Assembly: GCA_963667855.2 (NCBI GenBank)
Contig: CAXXKI010000004.1
Location: 62,001 to 126,000 of the forward strand
Direction of reading: 5' to 3'
DNA length: 64,000 bases
Source: G963667855 sp963667855
Lineage (GTDB): Bacteria > Planctomycetota > Phycisphaerae > UBA1845
In this document: piece after piece, positions 26,380-35,145 of the stretch
Numbering within the stretch: position 1 is the stretch's first letter
Layout of the letters: every line of letters starts with the position of its first letter
Notes under the pieces: generated by a model
Database searches by the model: none
Told to the model about the DNA's origin: nothing
Seen by the model: the letters and a program-made list of their open reading frames with translations, nothing else
Position numbers and translations under genes: made by a program

Positions 26380-27327
26380 ATGCCAGATAAATCAATACGA
26401 GTTTTAGGAATTCTGGGGCTGCTCGTTGCGGTGGCTTGTTTCTCCGGCTGCAGCGAGGTTCGGTTTTCTTCGACTGTGTTGAATCCCTTTAATATGCAAC
26501 TTCCGTTTCTACCTTATCAGCAACCGATACGGATCGGGATAGTTCACCGTAGTGCCGGTGTGTTTGATCCGACCACGTGGGATCAAAAGGGAATGGGTTC
26601 GCCATGGAATCCGCTTCGGATAGAGTTGGAGCGGGTATTGAACAAACCGGTACAGATCGAGGATTTGAAGCTTTTCCAGTTGGCTGCACATCTGCAGTCC
26701 GGGCGACTGGATTTCGCTTTTTTCTCGGCTGATGATTATACAGAGTTGAAAAAGGAATTCGGCCAGGTCGGGAAAGTTCTGGCTATTTCCAAAGTAAGTA
26801 AAAGGCAGGGTTTGATAGTCGCCCGGGCGGATTCCGATGTTCGGTCAATAGAGGATATTCGGGGGCGGCGATTCGCTTTCGGACCACGTGGTGATCGAGT
26901 CCTTTTTGATGCCGCGCTTGCTGCGCTGGAGGCCTCGGGGGTTAAACCGGAGGAAATCAAAAAGGAAATTCTGCCTATTCCGAATTCCTATCAATATCAC
27001 ATCTCGTCTGCGGAGGCGGCGTTTGAAGTTGTTTATGGTCTGGGGACGGAGGTCGGCGTGATAGATGCGGCCGACTACGAGGAATATCCGGACAGCGGCG
27101 GCAGTTTCCTCTTGAGGAGTTTCGGCAAGGATAATTTCCGTATTCTCGTGCGTACGAAGGAAATAAGCGAGGAAACTATCGCGGAAGGGCCTTTTCTGGC
27201 TTCTGCCGAAGCGGATCCGGAAGATGTAAAACGCGTAGTGGAATTTCTCCTGGCCAGGACAGCGAAGCAAAAGCGGGTTTTTGCCGCAATGGGTTTATCC
27301 GGTTTCCAACCACCTCATCGCGATTGA
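26380..27327 (+). CDS. PhnD-like substrate-binding lipoprotein
   Basis: A 315-residue periplasmic binding protein of the phosphate/phosphonate PhnD group. The N-terminus is a lipoprotein signal (RVLGILGLLVAVACFSGC, Cys as lipid site). The body has RIGIVHRSAGVFDPTTWD, a long first lobe, FAFFSADDYTELKK, then VSKRQGLIVARADSDVRSIEDIRGRRFAFGPRGDRVLFDAALAAL split in the usual PhnD manner. ATG 26380 is chosen with GGGAG nine bases upstream. No ABC permease or ATPase is adjacent, so it is an orphan binding protein; in planctomycetes such orphans may serve sensing or use a distant transporter. Ligand unknown. Confidence 0.78.
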   Translation: MPDKSIRVLGILGLLVAVACFSGCSEVRFSSTVLNPFNMQLPFLPYQQPIRIGIVHRSAGVFDPTTWDQKGMGSPWNPLRIELERVLNKPVQIEDLKLFQLAAHLQSGRLDFAFFSADDYTELKKEFGQVGKVLAISKVSKRQGLIVARADSDVRSIEDIRGRRFAFGPRGDRVLFDAALAALEASGVKPEEIKKEILPIPNSYQYHISSAEAAFEVVYGLGTEVGVIDAADYEEYPDSGGSFLLRSFGKDNFRILVRTKEISEETIAEGPFLASAEADPEDVKRVVEFLLARTAKQKRVFAAMGLSGFQPPHRD

Positions 27328-27526
27328 CATGGTTTCTCCTTTTTCATACTGCCAGTTGTTCATTCCATTCAGGCTTTATCGTATTCCAATACCGCGTTCT
27401 CTGGAGAAATTGGTCGTGAGTTGTTATATTTCGCGACAGGTTTATGCCAGACGTGTATATAATCTGGTGAAATTGCGGAGTTTCGGAAAACTGATTGTGC
27501 TAACCATCAGTTGGCGTTTTTGGCGA

Positions 27527-27554
27527 TTGACGTGTCCTCTTTCTCCGCTAGAGT
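27527..27554 (+). promoter_or_regulatory. Candidate sigma-70 promoter of the MoxR/DUF58 operon
   Basis: TTGACG (27527-27532), 16 bases, TAGAGT (27549-27554), placed 45 bases before the first gene. A perfect TATAAT at 27458-27463 with a poor -35 (GCGACA, 19-base spacer) is an alternative. Prediction by eye only. Confidence 0.35.
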
Positions 27555-27599
27555 CAGGTTTACTGGTGAAACACAATTTCTCTTTACTGGAGACTGCAT

Positions 27600-28448
27600 A
27601 TGCAAAACCTGGAATTTCGTCCGATGGGTATTGGTGATATTCTCGATGTGACACTTCGTCTGTACCGGTCGAGGTTCAAGTCGTTTGCTTTGATTGCGCT
27701 GGTTGCATATGTACCGTATTCGATTTTGCTTGTAGCCCTTCCCGGGAATATGGCGTTACAGCAGCAGGCTATGGAGAACAACGTATACGTTGCGACGAGT
27801 GATTACGAGTATGAGACTTCAGATCCGCAAGTGCCGGATCTCGAGCAGATGCTGTTTCACATGATACCGACATTGCTGTTTTTCGTGATTGTCTGGCCTA
27901 TTACCCAGGGGGCACTGGTTAACAACATATCGGCTGGTTACCTGGGCAAGGATATCGGAGCCTGGGAATGCTATAAGAAAGCCGCGCCACGTTTTCCAAA
28001 GCTCTTGTGGACCCAGATACTGGGGAGCGTCATAGTCTGTTTGGGGCTTATACTTTTTGTTGTACCGGGAGTTATTTTTTCGTTGTGGTTCCTGTTGATT
28101 CCAGTGGTGGTAATGCTGGAGGGGGTCGGTGGTGTGAAAGGGCTGGGGCGTTCGCGTGAGTTGATGAGCGGCAATCTGGGGAAGGGGTTCCTTATAAGCC
28201 TGGTGGCCGGTTTACTGGTAGCGGTGATCCAGTGGGGAGTAAGCTACGTGGTGTTTATGGTACCCTGGCCTCACACGAGTATGCCTGTTTTTCTGCTCAA
28301 TATTATCGCTGGAATCCTTATTCCCATTCAGTTGGCACCGATTACGTTACTCTATTATGATCTCCGTATTCGTAAGGAGGCGTTTGATTTGCAGATGTTA
28401 TCTGCCAGTATGGGAGAATTCGGAGAAATCGAATCGGCCCAAGTATGA
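27600..28448 (+). CDS. Multi-pass membrane protein of the MoxR/DUF58 cluster
   Basis: A 282-residue protein with about six hydrophobic segments. It opens with LEFRPMGIGDILDVTLRLYRSRFKSF, the pattern of the membrane domain found in glycerophosphodiester phosphodiesterases and related proteins (a cytoplasmic helix with a basic end, then helices). No catalytic domain is attached. GGAG lies seven bases before ATG. It overlaps the next gene by ATGA, so it is the first member of the five-gene plus-strand run that contains DUF4129, DUF4350, MoxR and DUF58 proteins, where similar membrane proteins are common. A role in the cell envelope is inferred from context. Confidence 0.65.
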   Translation: MQNLEFRPMGIGDILDVTLRLYRSRFKSFALIALVAYVPYSILLVALPGNMALQQQAMENNVYVATSDYEYETSDPQVPDLEQMLFHMIPTLLFFVIVWPITQGALVNNISAGYLGKDIGAWECYKKAAPRFPKLLWTQILGSVIVCLGLILFVVPGVIFSLWFLLIPVVVMLEGVGGVKGLGRSRELMSGNLGKGFLISLVAGLLVAVIQWGVSYVVFMVPWPHTSMPVFLLNIIAGILIPIQLAPITLLYYDLRIRKEAFDLQMLSASMGEFGEIESAQV

Positions 28449-29164
28449 TTCATTGCTTTTTGACAATCCTGCTCCTGTCGGTGCCGGTGCCGACAGGGTC
28501 GGCTATGCAAGGCAACAGCGAGCTGGACGAGTATCATCAGCAGGTGAGGCATACGGTTGCGGAAATACTATCCGAGCCGGAATTCACTTATTCGGAGACC
28601 AGGTCGTGGTGGGAGTCGTTTTCCGGCTGGTTTAACGATCTGTTCGAAAGTGTCAGTTCAGGTCTTGCCTGTCTACCGAGCGGAATTCTCTGGTTTATTG
28701 TGGTTTTTCTGGTTCTTACCGTATTAGCTATTATCGTTCACACGGTTTACATGCTCTACTGTATAACTGCCGGGGGTAGAGGGCGGAGTACTTCCGGGCA
28801 GGGTGGCGATTCCCGTTCGCATGTCCTGGGTATTGTGGATCTGACCTTCGAGTCGGTTTATGAAAACGCGAGAAAGTTTGCGGAGAACGGTGAGTGGCTT
28901 GAAGCGATAAAGTACTATTACGTGGCGGCCATACTGGCGTTGGATCGCCAGGGCCGACTGGCTTTCGACCGATCCAAAACCAATTACGACTACCTGCGTG
29001 AACTTCCCTTTGATTTTCCCAGGAGAAATGAATTTCGACATCTGACGACATCGTTTGAAGCGGTGGTTTACGGTGGCGACGAGGCGACATCCTCCTTGTG
29101 CCGGGAGTTGGCCGGGGAGGCGGACCTGTTCTGCAGTGAGGTTATTGGCAATGAATCGCGCTGA
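28445..29164 (+). CDS. DUF4129 domain membrane protein
   Basis: A 239-residue protein with a signal peptide (LTILLLSVPVPTGSA), an external loop, one strong membrane helix (about 80-105, GILWFIVVFLVLTVLAIIVH) and a cytoplasmic C-terminal DUF4129 domain: ARKFAENGEWLEAIKYYYVAAILALDRQG, then TNYDYLREL and FEAVVYGG. DUF4129 proteins typically sit beside MoxR and DUF58 proteins, as here. The function is unknown; some members are fused to transglutaminases. It overlaps the preceding gene by four bases and the following one by 14. Confidence 0.82.
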   Translation: MIHCFLTILLLSVPVPTGSAMQGNSELDEYHQQVRHTVAEILSEPEFTYSETRSWWESFSGWFNDLFESVSSGLACLPSGILWFIVVFLVLTVLAIIVHTVYMLYCITAGGRGRSTSGQGGDSRSHVLGIVDLTFESVYENARKFAENGEWLEAIKYYYVAAILALDRQGRLAFDRSKTNYDYLRELPFDFPRRNEFRHLTTSFEAVVYGGDEATSSLCRELAGEADLFCSEVIGNESR

Positions 29165-30395
29165 CCGCTTACTGCTGGTGATTCTCCTTATGGGTACGGC
29201 TTTGGTGGCGGCCTGGGGAGTTGCGATGCTGCCGCCGGAAAAGGTCGGGGGGCTTTTAAAGCAGGCTTCCACTTTTTATAACGTTAAAAGCGGGGCAAAA
29301 GCGACGTACCGGGTATTTGAAAAAACAGGAGTCCCGGTCCGGCGATTGCAGCGGATGATCAGTGACGCCAACCTGCAGAACGCGACGGGTTTGGTTGTGC
29401 TCGATCCTGTTGTGCCATTAACCAGAGGTGAATCCTATATTCTGCAGGATTGGATAGAGGAAGGGAATACGCTGGTCATCGTTCCTCCAGATAAAGAGGC
29501 ATGTGTTTCATGTTCTGGTGAAACAGCTGATTGGGAAGAGTGGAAGAAGTTTTCTCCGGTATCGTTTCGCCGGACGGCGAAGGTCAGGAACCATGGTGAA
29601 TCTGCCAGATACGAGCCGGAAGATCCTCTGCTATTGGGAATTACCAGATTGCAGGCCGGCGAGGGAAAACGTTTTGTTTCCAAATCGCGGAAAGATCAGG
29701 ACGACGAAAATAATAAAGAGAAGTCATTCTGGTCTGACAGGGCGGGAGTTATTGGAATACGTATGCCTGTTGGTCGGGGACGGATAATAGCCTTGTCCGA
29801 GCCTTTTGTTATTACCAATTACGCAATTGGCAAGGCGGATAACAGCGTTTTTCTGGCAAACCTCATGCGGGAGCTTTCCGGTTCCGAGTTAGCGGGTACG
29901 GTTTTATTCGATGAGTATCACCAGGGGTTCGTTGAGCGGGATGCCTCGCCGGTTGCTATAGCCAAGCTGGTATTGACTGATCGTTGGGGCTGGGCGGTGG
30001 GGCAGTTCGCGTTGGTGCTTTTTCTTATTCTGTATGCCAAGGGCCTGCGATTCGGTAAACCCCTGGACGTTGTACTGCAGAAACGGCGGCGGCATGGCGA
30101 GTTTGCCGCGTCAGCGGGTAAACTCCTGCAGGATGCCGGGGCGACGGAGATCGCTCATCGTACGATATGGCAGTATTACCATAAGCGATTCTGTCGGGCA
30201 CTGCGTCTCAATAGCGATACTGATGACAAATCGCTTGTGGAATACGCGCAAACTGAATACGGAGTTGATATTCGCGATCTGATACCGGATGAGCGGCCTG
30301 GTGGCGGAAAATCGCGATTAACCGCTCGCAGGCTGCTGTCTGTGGTACGGCGGATGAATGACATATTGGAGAAACTGGAACATGGATCTGGATAA
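29151..30395 (+). CDS. DUF4350 domain membrane protein
   Basis: A 414-residue protein with an N-terminal membrane helix (LLLVILLMGTALVAAWGVAML), an external alpha/beta domain that matches DUF4350 (SGAKATYRVFEKTGVPVRRL, GLVVLDPVVPLTRGESYIL, WIEEGNTLVIVPP; then GRIIALSEPFVITNYAIG and LFDEYHQGF) and a second helix (VGQFALVLFLILYAKGLRFG) before a cytoplasmic tail. The external domain looks like a glutamine-amidotransferase-type fold without catalytic residues; this is family knowledge. ATG 29151 has GTGAGG nine bases upstream. It overlaps both neighbours by 14 bases. Confidence 0.78.
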   Translation: MNRADRLLLVILLMGTALVAAWGVAMLPPEKVGGLLKQASTFYNVKSGAKATYRVFEKTGVPVRRLQRMISDANLQNATGLVVLDPVVPLTRGESYILQDWIEEGNTLVIVPPDKEACVSCSGETADWEEWKKFSPVSFRRTAKVRNHGESARYEPEDPLLLGITRLQAGEGKRFVSKSRKDQDDENNKEKSFWSDRAGVIGIRMPVGRGRIIALSEPFVITNYAIGKADNSVFLANLMRELSGSELAGTVLFDEYHQGFVERDASPVAIAKLVLTDRWGWAVGQFALVLFLILYAKGLRFGKPLDVVLQKRRRHGEFAASAGKLLQDAGATEIAHRTIWQYYHKRFCRALRLNSDTDDKSLVEYAQTEYGVDIRDLIPDERPGGGKSRLTARRLLSVVRRMNDILEKLEHGSG

Positions 30396-31341
30396 GGCTA
30401 TTCAAACTGCAACGAACCTCCGTAGTGAGTTGTCAAAAGTGATTGTCGGGCAGGAGGAAGTTGTTGATCAGTGCATAAGCGCGGTTTTCTGTGGGGGGCA
30501 CGTTCTTCTCGAAGGTCCGCCGGGAACCGCGAAGACGCTGCTGGTTCGCGCATTATCCCTGGCGGTTTCCGGTGAATTCCGCAGAGTGCAGTTTACGCCG
30601 GATCTGATGCCTGCGGATATTGTCGGAGTTAATGTGTTCCGGCGAGATACAGCTTCGTTTGAATTCCATCCGGGCCCGCTTTTCTGCGATTTACTGCTTG
30701 CTGATGAAATCAACCGCGCGCCGGCAAAAACGCAATCGGCTTTGTTGGAGGCCATGCAGGAGAAACATGTTTCGGTGGATGGTACGACTCGTCCCCTGAG
30801 CCCTATTTTCACTACGTTTGCCACTCAGAACCCGATAGAGTACGAGGGGACGTATCCATTGCCGGAAGCCCAGTTGGACCGCTTCATGTTCAAGGTGGTA
30901 GTAACTTACCCGAACGAGCAGGCTGAAACCGAAATACTCCGCCGCTACCAGGGCGGGTTTGACGCTGGTTCTCTGGATACGTTTGGTATAACTCAATGTA
31001 CGAGTGTCGATCAGATCAGGCAGTTACAGCGAGAGGTACGGCAAATACAGGTCGCGCCGGCGATTCTCGAGTATATCACCAGGATTATCCGGGCGACTCG
31101 CGAAGACCGGTCACTTACGCTTGGTGCAAGTCCCCGGGCATCAGTAATGCTGTTACATGCCAGCCAGGCAACGGCTGTAATGCGTGAAAGGTCGTTCGTG
31201 ACACCGGATGATGTGCGGGATATGGTGGCTCCCGCTCTTCGGCACAGGGTGGTGCTCACTCCGGAAGTGGAAATCGAGGGTATTTCGCCGGACGAGTGTC
31301 TGCAACGGATAGTCAAGCAGATCTCCGTTCCCAGGGAGTAA
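30382..31341 (+). CDS. MoxR-family AAA+ ATPase
   Basis: A 319-residue AAA+ ATPase. Walker A is GPPGTAKT (45-52), Walker B LLADEINRAPAKTQSALLEAMQE, sensor 1 FATQNPIEYEGTYPLPEAQLDRF, and sensor 2 LGASPRASVMLL. MoxR ATPases act as chaperones that insert metal or mature partner proteins, often with von Willebrand A-like DUF58 proteins, the next gene here. ATG 30382 lies in the overlap with the DUF4350 gene. Two bases separate its stop from the DUF58 start. Start and motifs are typical, so I am confident of the family. Confidence 0.93.
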   Translation: MDLDKAIQTATNLRSELSKVIVGQEEVVDQCISAVFCGGHVLLEGPPGTAKTLLVRALSLAVSGEFRRVQFTPDLMPADIVGVNVFRRDTASFEFHPGPLFCDLLLADEINRAPAKTQSALLEAMQEKHVSVDGTTRPLSPIFTTFATQNPIEYEGTYPLPEAQLDRFMFKVVVTYPNEQAETEILRRYQGGFDAGSLDTFGITQCTSVDQIRQLQREVRQIQVAPAILEYITRIIRATREDRSLTLGASPRASVMLLHASQATAVMRERSFVTPDDVRDMVAPALRHRVVLTPEVEIEGISPDECLQRIVKQISVPRE

Positions 31342-31343
31342 CC

Positions 31344-32654
31344 ATGCTGCTTCCCACCAGGAAAACAATATTGCTTTTTCTTCTGCCGGTGCTTCCGTTG
31401 ATTGTATTTCACGGGGCCGGCATGGTTGTGTTTGCCATAGCCTACGATGTGGTTTTGCTGGTATTGGCTCTGGCGGACCTGTTTATCTCCATTCGGCCGA
31501 ACGATTTTACAGTTACCCGCGTGGAGCGCAGGCAGCTTTCGCTGGGGGCGAATAACGGTATCGGTTGGGATTTGCATAACAACAGCCGTCACGAGCTGGT
31601 GTTCGAGATTACCGAGGATCTGCCCGAGGATCTGGAGACGGCTGAAAAAGTTATCAGGGGGCGATTGCGGGGTAACAGCAGAGCTCGGTTGGAATACGAT
31701 GTTCGGCCTACGCATCGCGGGTTGTATGTCATTGGGGATATTCATGTTCGATACCAGACCCTGTTGGGCTTGCTCATTCGCCAGGTGAAATTCCCGCAGA
31801 CGAGCGAGCTTAAGGTATATCCAAACGTGGCGAACGTGGGGCGGTATGAGGTGGCCATGCAACGGCATCGGCTGGCGGAGATAGGGCTGGTTTCCTCCCG
31901 GCACAAGGGGCAGGGGACCATGTTTGAAAGTCTTCGCGATTATGTCGCCGGTGACGATCCGGTTGATATTGCCTGGAAGGCGACGGCACGTCGAGGGCGC
32001 CTGATTACTCGAAACTGCGAAACCGACAGAAGTCAGAATATACTGCTGGTACTCGATTGCGGACGGTTGATGACCACTCAGGTTGACAACCTTTCCCGCC
32101 TGGACCACGCGATAAACGCATGTCTGCTGCTTACACACGTTGCGAGTAAACAGGGGGACCACGTTGGGCTGCTGGCGTTCAGTGACCAGATAGAAACCTA
32201 CGTTCCGCCGGTGCGTGGTAAAGGAGCGGTTGCCCGGATGAACGAGGCTCTTTACCGGCTGGAGCCGCGTCTTAGGGAATCCAATTATGAGCTTGCCTGC
32301 CAGTTTCTGGCTTTGCGGCATAGAAAGCGGTCGCTGATTATCATACTCACGGATGTTATTGATAAGGAAGCGTCGTCGATGCTTCTCACATACAGTGCCC
32401 ATTTCGCCCGGCGACACCTTCCTGTTTGTGTTACCATGAGGAATCTGGAAACTGAGCAGCTATGCGAAGCGCTGCCGGAGACGGTGGGGGATTGTTACAC
32501 GAAGACTGTTGCCCTGCAAATGGCTTCACGGCGCACGATGGCTCTGGAACGGATGCGGGCTTTCGGAGTTGATGTCCTCGACGTGAATCCCCGCCATCTT
32601 ACTCCGCGGCTACTCGATCGGTATTTGTCGCTCAAGCGATCCTTACGGTTGTGA
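31344..32654 (+). CDS. DUF58 (VWA-like) protein
   Basis: A 436-residue protein with two N-terminal membrane helices and a cytoplasmic region. The DUF58 core is ESLRDYVAGDDPVDIAWKATARRGRLITRNCETDRSQNILLVLDCGRLM (as the segments LRDYVAGDDPVDIAWKATAR and ILLVLDCGRLM), where the latter is the start of a VWA-type domain with a partly kept MIDAS (DCGRL for DxSxS). ATG 31344 has GGGAG nine bases upstream. Last gene of the plus-strand run; the convergent SpoIIM and RDD genes complete the known set. Probably a partner of the MoxR ATPase. Confidence 0.9.
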   Translation: MLLPTRKTILLFLLPVLPLIVFHGAGMVVFAIAYDVVLLVLALADLFISIRPNDFTVTRVERRQLSLGANNGIGWDLHNNSRHELVFEITEDLPEDLETAEKVIRGRLRGNSRARLEYDVRPTHRGLYVIGDIHVRYQTLLGLLIRQVKFPQTSELKVYPNVANVGRYEVAMQRHRLAEIGLVSSRHKGQGTMFESLRDYVAGDDPVDIAWKATARRGRLITRNCETDRSQNILLVLDCGRLMTTQVDNLSRLDHAINACLLLTHVASKQGDHVGLLAFSDQIETYVPPVRGKGAVARMNEALYRLEPRLRESNYELACQFLALRHRKRSLIIILTDVIDKEASSMLLTYSAHFARRHLPVCVTMRNLETEQLCEALPETVGDCYTKTVALQMASRRTMALERMRAFGVDVLDVNPRHLTPRLLDRYLSLKRSLRL

Positions 32655-32685
32655 TGCGGTGTTGATTGCCTGATGGTTAAACCGA

Positions 32686-33684
32686 TTACTGTTCTGTCTG
32701 GGCGGCAGGAGAGTATTGCCGGCCGCCGATCAGCAGGTAAGCCCAGTAGGCGACGGCAACGGAAACGCCCAGGGTTACTTTGGCCGCATCTGGAATAACG
32801 TCGCTGGGAGTGATGAAGCCTTCAATGATTCCGGCGATAATGAAAGCGGGAATGAGGCCAACGGCCAGCAGTGCTGATTCCTTGGCAGCTTCGCGCAGGG
32901 CTCTGCGGCGAGTTCGCATTCCCGGACACCACATATTGTAACCGGTTAAAAGCCCGGCACCTCCCGCAATGACGATCGCGCTGAGTTCCAATGCGCCGTG
33001 GGGCATAACGGTTATCCAGAATGTACTTCCAATTCCGCTTGCCGCATAGGCACCGGCGAAACCGCCGAGCATTGTTCCGTTGATAATGAGTATGTAGATT
33101 GTTCCGACGCCGAAGGTAACTCCCAGTCCGAAGGCGAGCAGAGCCACCCTGATATTATTGGTGGTTACCATACTTGAGAGTATAGGCGACGAGGTTTGGC
33201 GGAAGCGGTCTCTGATATCTGAAGTGGTTCGGTCGCTTTGTAATTCGGTGTCAGCTCCACCGAGTATGTCGGCCACCAGTTCCGGTCTGTGCTGTACTGT
33301 ATGATATGCCATCAGGGTGAAAGCAAGGGCGCATAGGAAACTGGCCAGTGTGCATTTCCAATGCCGACGGAAAAGCCGGGGATACTCGACGAGCAGGAAA
33401 TGGATAATTCCAAAAGAGCGGCGCACGGAACCGCGATATATCTGCCCGTGGGCTCTGGCAACCAGACGGTTTATTTTCTTGACGAGTACGGGGGAGGCAT
33501 CCTGGGCTCGGAGCCTGGCCAGATCGGCACTGACTTCACGATAGAGGTGGATCAACTCGTTCACATCTGCGTTATCCAGCCGTCGCGGCCCGCGTTTCTG
33601 GATGTCGTCCAGGATTGCGCTGAGCCTGTCCCAGTGTATTCGGCGGTTTTCTATGAACTGTTCAATTCGCATTATGCCAGCCAT
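32686..33684 (-). CDS. Stage II sporulation protein M-like membrane protein
   Basis: A 332-residue protein of the SpoIIM family with a soluble N-terminus (IEQFIENRRIHWDRLSAIL...LIHLYREVSADLARLRAQ), then five or six membrane helices, including FGLGVTFGVGTIYILIINGTMLGGF and PHGALELSAIVIAGGAGLLTGY. The PHG-x-E motif is typical. In non-sporulating bacteria this protein accompanies RDD, MoxR and DUF58 proteins, as here. Its 5' end overlaps the end of the RDD gene by 23 bases; ATG 33672 is an alternative start. Confidence 0.88.
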   Translation of the reverse strand: MAGIMRIEQFIENRRIHWDRLSAILDDIQKRGPRRLDNADVNELIHLYREVSADLARLRAQDASPVLVKKINRLVARAHGQIYRGSVRRSFGIIHFLLVEYPRLFRRHWKCTLASFLCALAFTLMAYHTVQHRPELVADILGGADTELQSDRTTSDIRDRFRQTSSPILSSMVTTNNIRVALLAFGLGVTFGVGTIYILIINGTMLGGFAGAYAASGIGSTFWITVMPHGALELSAIVIAGGAGLLTGYNMWCPGMRTRRRALREAAKESALLAVGLIPAFIIAGIIEGFITPSDVIPDAAKVTLGVSVAVAYWAYLLIGGRQYSPAAQTEQ

Positions 33685-34423
33685 CCACTAGTGCCTGTAG
33701 ATACAGTTCGGCATCAGGGTAGGCTCCTCCGTATTTTTTATGTAAAGGTAAAGCCAGTTTCTCCGCCAGTTCAGCCCTGGGTTCGGGCAGTAACTGTTCG
33801 CGTCGGTCAAGGAAGTTCATGATAATGCGTCTTTCATCCGGAGTGAGGTCGGTGTTTGCGCAATCACGTTCCTCCAGTATCATCGGCTTACCCCGCTCGG
33901 TTTGTGCGCGGTAATCGAGTTCTCCCTCTTTGACTACGATCGTACCGGCCGCAAGATCGCCGAGACGTCTTTCCATGGGGCTAAAGAATGCCACTGCGCC
34001 GCCCACGCCGTAGAAGCCTGGTAGAATATCCACATAGCGGACGAGGTTGCGAATAACCGAGTCCATAGCCGTTATGGGAGTTCCATCATCCTTTATTACC
34101 CGCAATTTCAGACTGTGCTTGCCGGGAGTCTGGCCTCGCCAGATCATTTCAAAAAACAGATGGTAGCTGAAGAAAATCGCCATCAGCAGCAGGAGTACAG
34201 CCGCTTGAGCCCAACTTACCCAGCCGTTGGAGGAATCTTCATACAGGTTCCAATCGTCGCTCAGTCCGGTTATGGCCAGGGTTAATATCAGTACTAACCC
34301 GATCAGTGACATGAGGAGCATGTCGATGATCATTGCGCAGAATCTGGAACCGATGCCGGCCAACTCGAAATCCACTTCGATCTGTTCAGGGGTTTCCAGT
34401 GAGTAATTGGAGAAATTAGACAT
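33662..34423 (-). CDS. RDD family membrane protein
   Basis: A 253-residue protein with the RDD signature: FELAGIGSRFCAMIIDMLLMSLIG at the first helix (R and D conserved, here GSRFCAMIID), a second and third helix (LLLLMAIFFSYHLFFEMIWRGQTPGKHSLKLRVI in two parts) and GQTPGKxxLxLRV as expected. The C-terminal third is a cytoplasmic helical tail rich in Arg and Glu. It leads the two-gene minus-strand unit with SpoIIM. Function unknown; transport or envelope roles have been proposed for RDD proteins. Confidence 0.87.
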   Translation of the reverse strand: MSNFSNYSLETPEQIEVDFELAGIGSRFCAMIIDMLLMSLIGLVLILTLAITGLSDDWNLYEDSSNGWVSWAQAAVLLLLMAIFFSYHLFFEMIWRGQTPGKHSLKLRVIKDDGTPITAMDSVIRNLVRYVDILPGFYGVGGAVAFFSPMERRLGDLAAGTIVVKEGELDYRAQTERGKPMILEERDCANTDLTPDERRIIMNFLDRREQLLPEPRAELAEKLALPLHKKYGGAYPDAELYLQALVDGWHNAN

Positions 34424-34544
34424 TTTGTTATCTCTGGCTTCTGTCTGCCTTAAAAACGTATTTTTGCCGGAACAGCTGAAAAGATCAGCGTTACGTGGAT
34501 TTTTATTATACCGGTTTGTACGTTACAAATCGCGGTTCGATTCC

Positions 34545-34880
34545 ATGATGCGAAGGTTTTATTATTCAACAGGCCCGACGGGTTTTAGTCAACCTGGTCG
34601 GCCAGTTCAGTGGGGTGTTTCCCGGACGAGGGTGTTATTGACACTACTTCCATATGTCTTGGCGATTTCGCTTATACTTGGTTTACTTCCCGGGGTATTG
34701 GTTCGGTTGAACCGGGTATTTTTTTTCGGACCTCGTAGATCGGCGTACGAATGTCGCCGGTGCGGTTACAACGTCAGATGGCTGGATCGGGATCGCTGTC
34801 GCGAATGCGGTCAACCAATCCAGTCCTGGCAGTTCACGTTGCCGAACAACCGAGTTATTAAGCGTGACGGGTTTGTTTGA
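34545..34880 (+). CDS. Small zinc-ribbon membrane protein
   Basis: A 111-residue protein with one membrane helix (about 30-55, VLLTLLPYVLAISLILGLLPGVL) and a C-terminal ribbon C70-x2-C73-GYNVRWLDRDR-C85-x2-C88. It is the third intact member of this ribbon family in the window. ATG 34545 (or 34548) is the first start near the coding part; no good ribosome site is seen, so the N-terminus is uncertain. It is divergent from the RDD gene. No function is known. Confidence 0.6.
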   Translation: MMRRFYYSTGPTGFSQPGRPVQWGVSRTRVLLTLLPYVLAISLILGLLPGVLVRLNRVFFFGPRRSAYECRRCGYNVRWLDRDRCRECGQPIQSWQFTLPNNRVIKRDGFV

Positions 34881-35145
34881 TTGTCGTGGCCTGATGGAGC
34901 GGGAGAATGCCGGGGCGATTTGACGCGATTGTTGTATGATGACTGCTTGTTGTTTTTGGGGCGATGTTATTTCCGGCGGGCGAGACGCCTGGCCCCCAAA
35001 ATCCCCTGTGTTGTTTTCATGTCCGAGTTTGGGGAGGAAAATCTTGCTGAAAGGCGGCATAATTTTTTTCTGGAAAGGTGCGAATATTTTTTGTTGGGTA
35101 TCGAATACCGGTGTAGAGAGATTCCTTTGTTGATAGGGGCCGACT

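Noticed and set aside
34481..34555. tRNA-like GGTTCGATTCC string near 34534
   Set aside because: No acceptor stem, anticodon arm or D arm can be formed around it.
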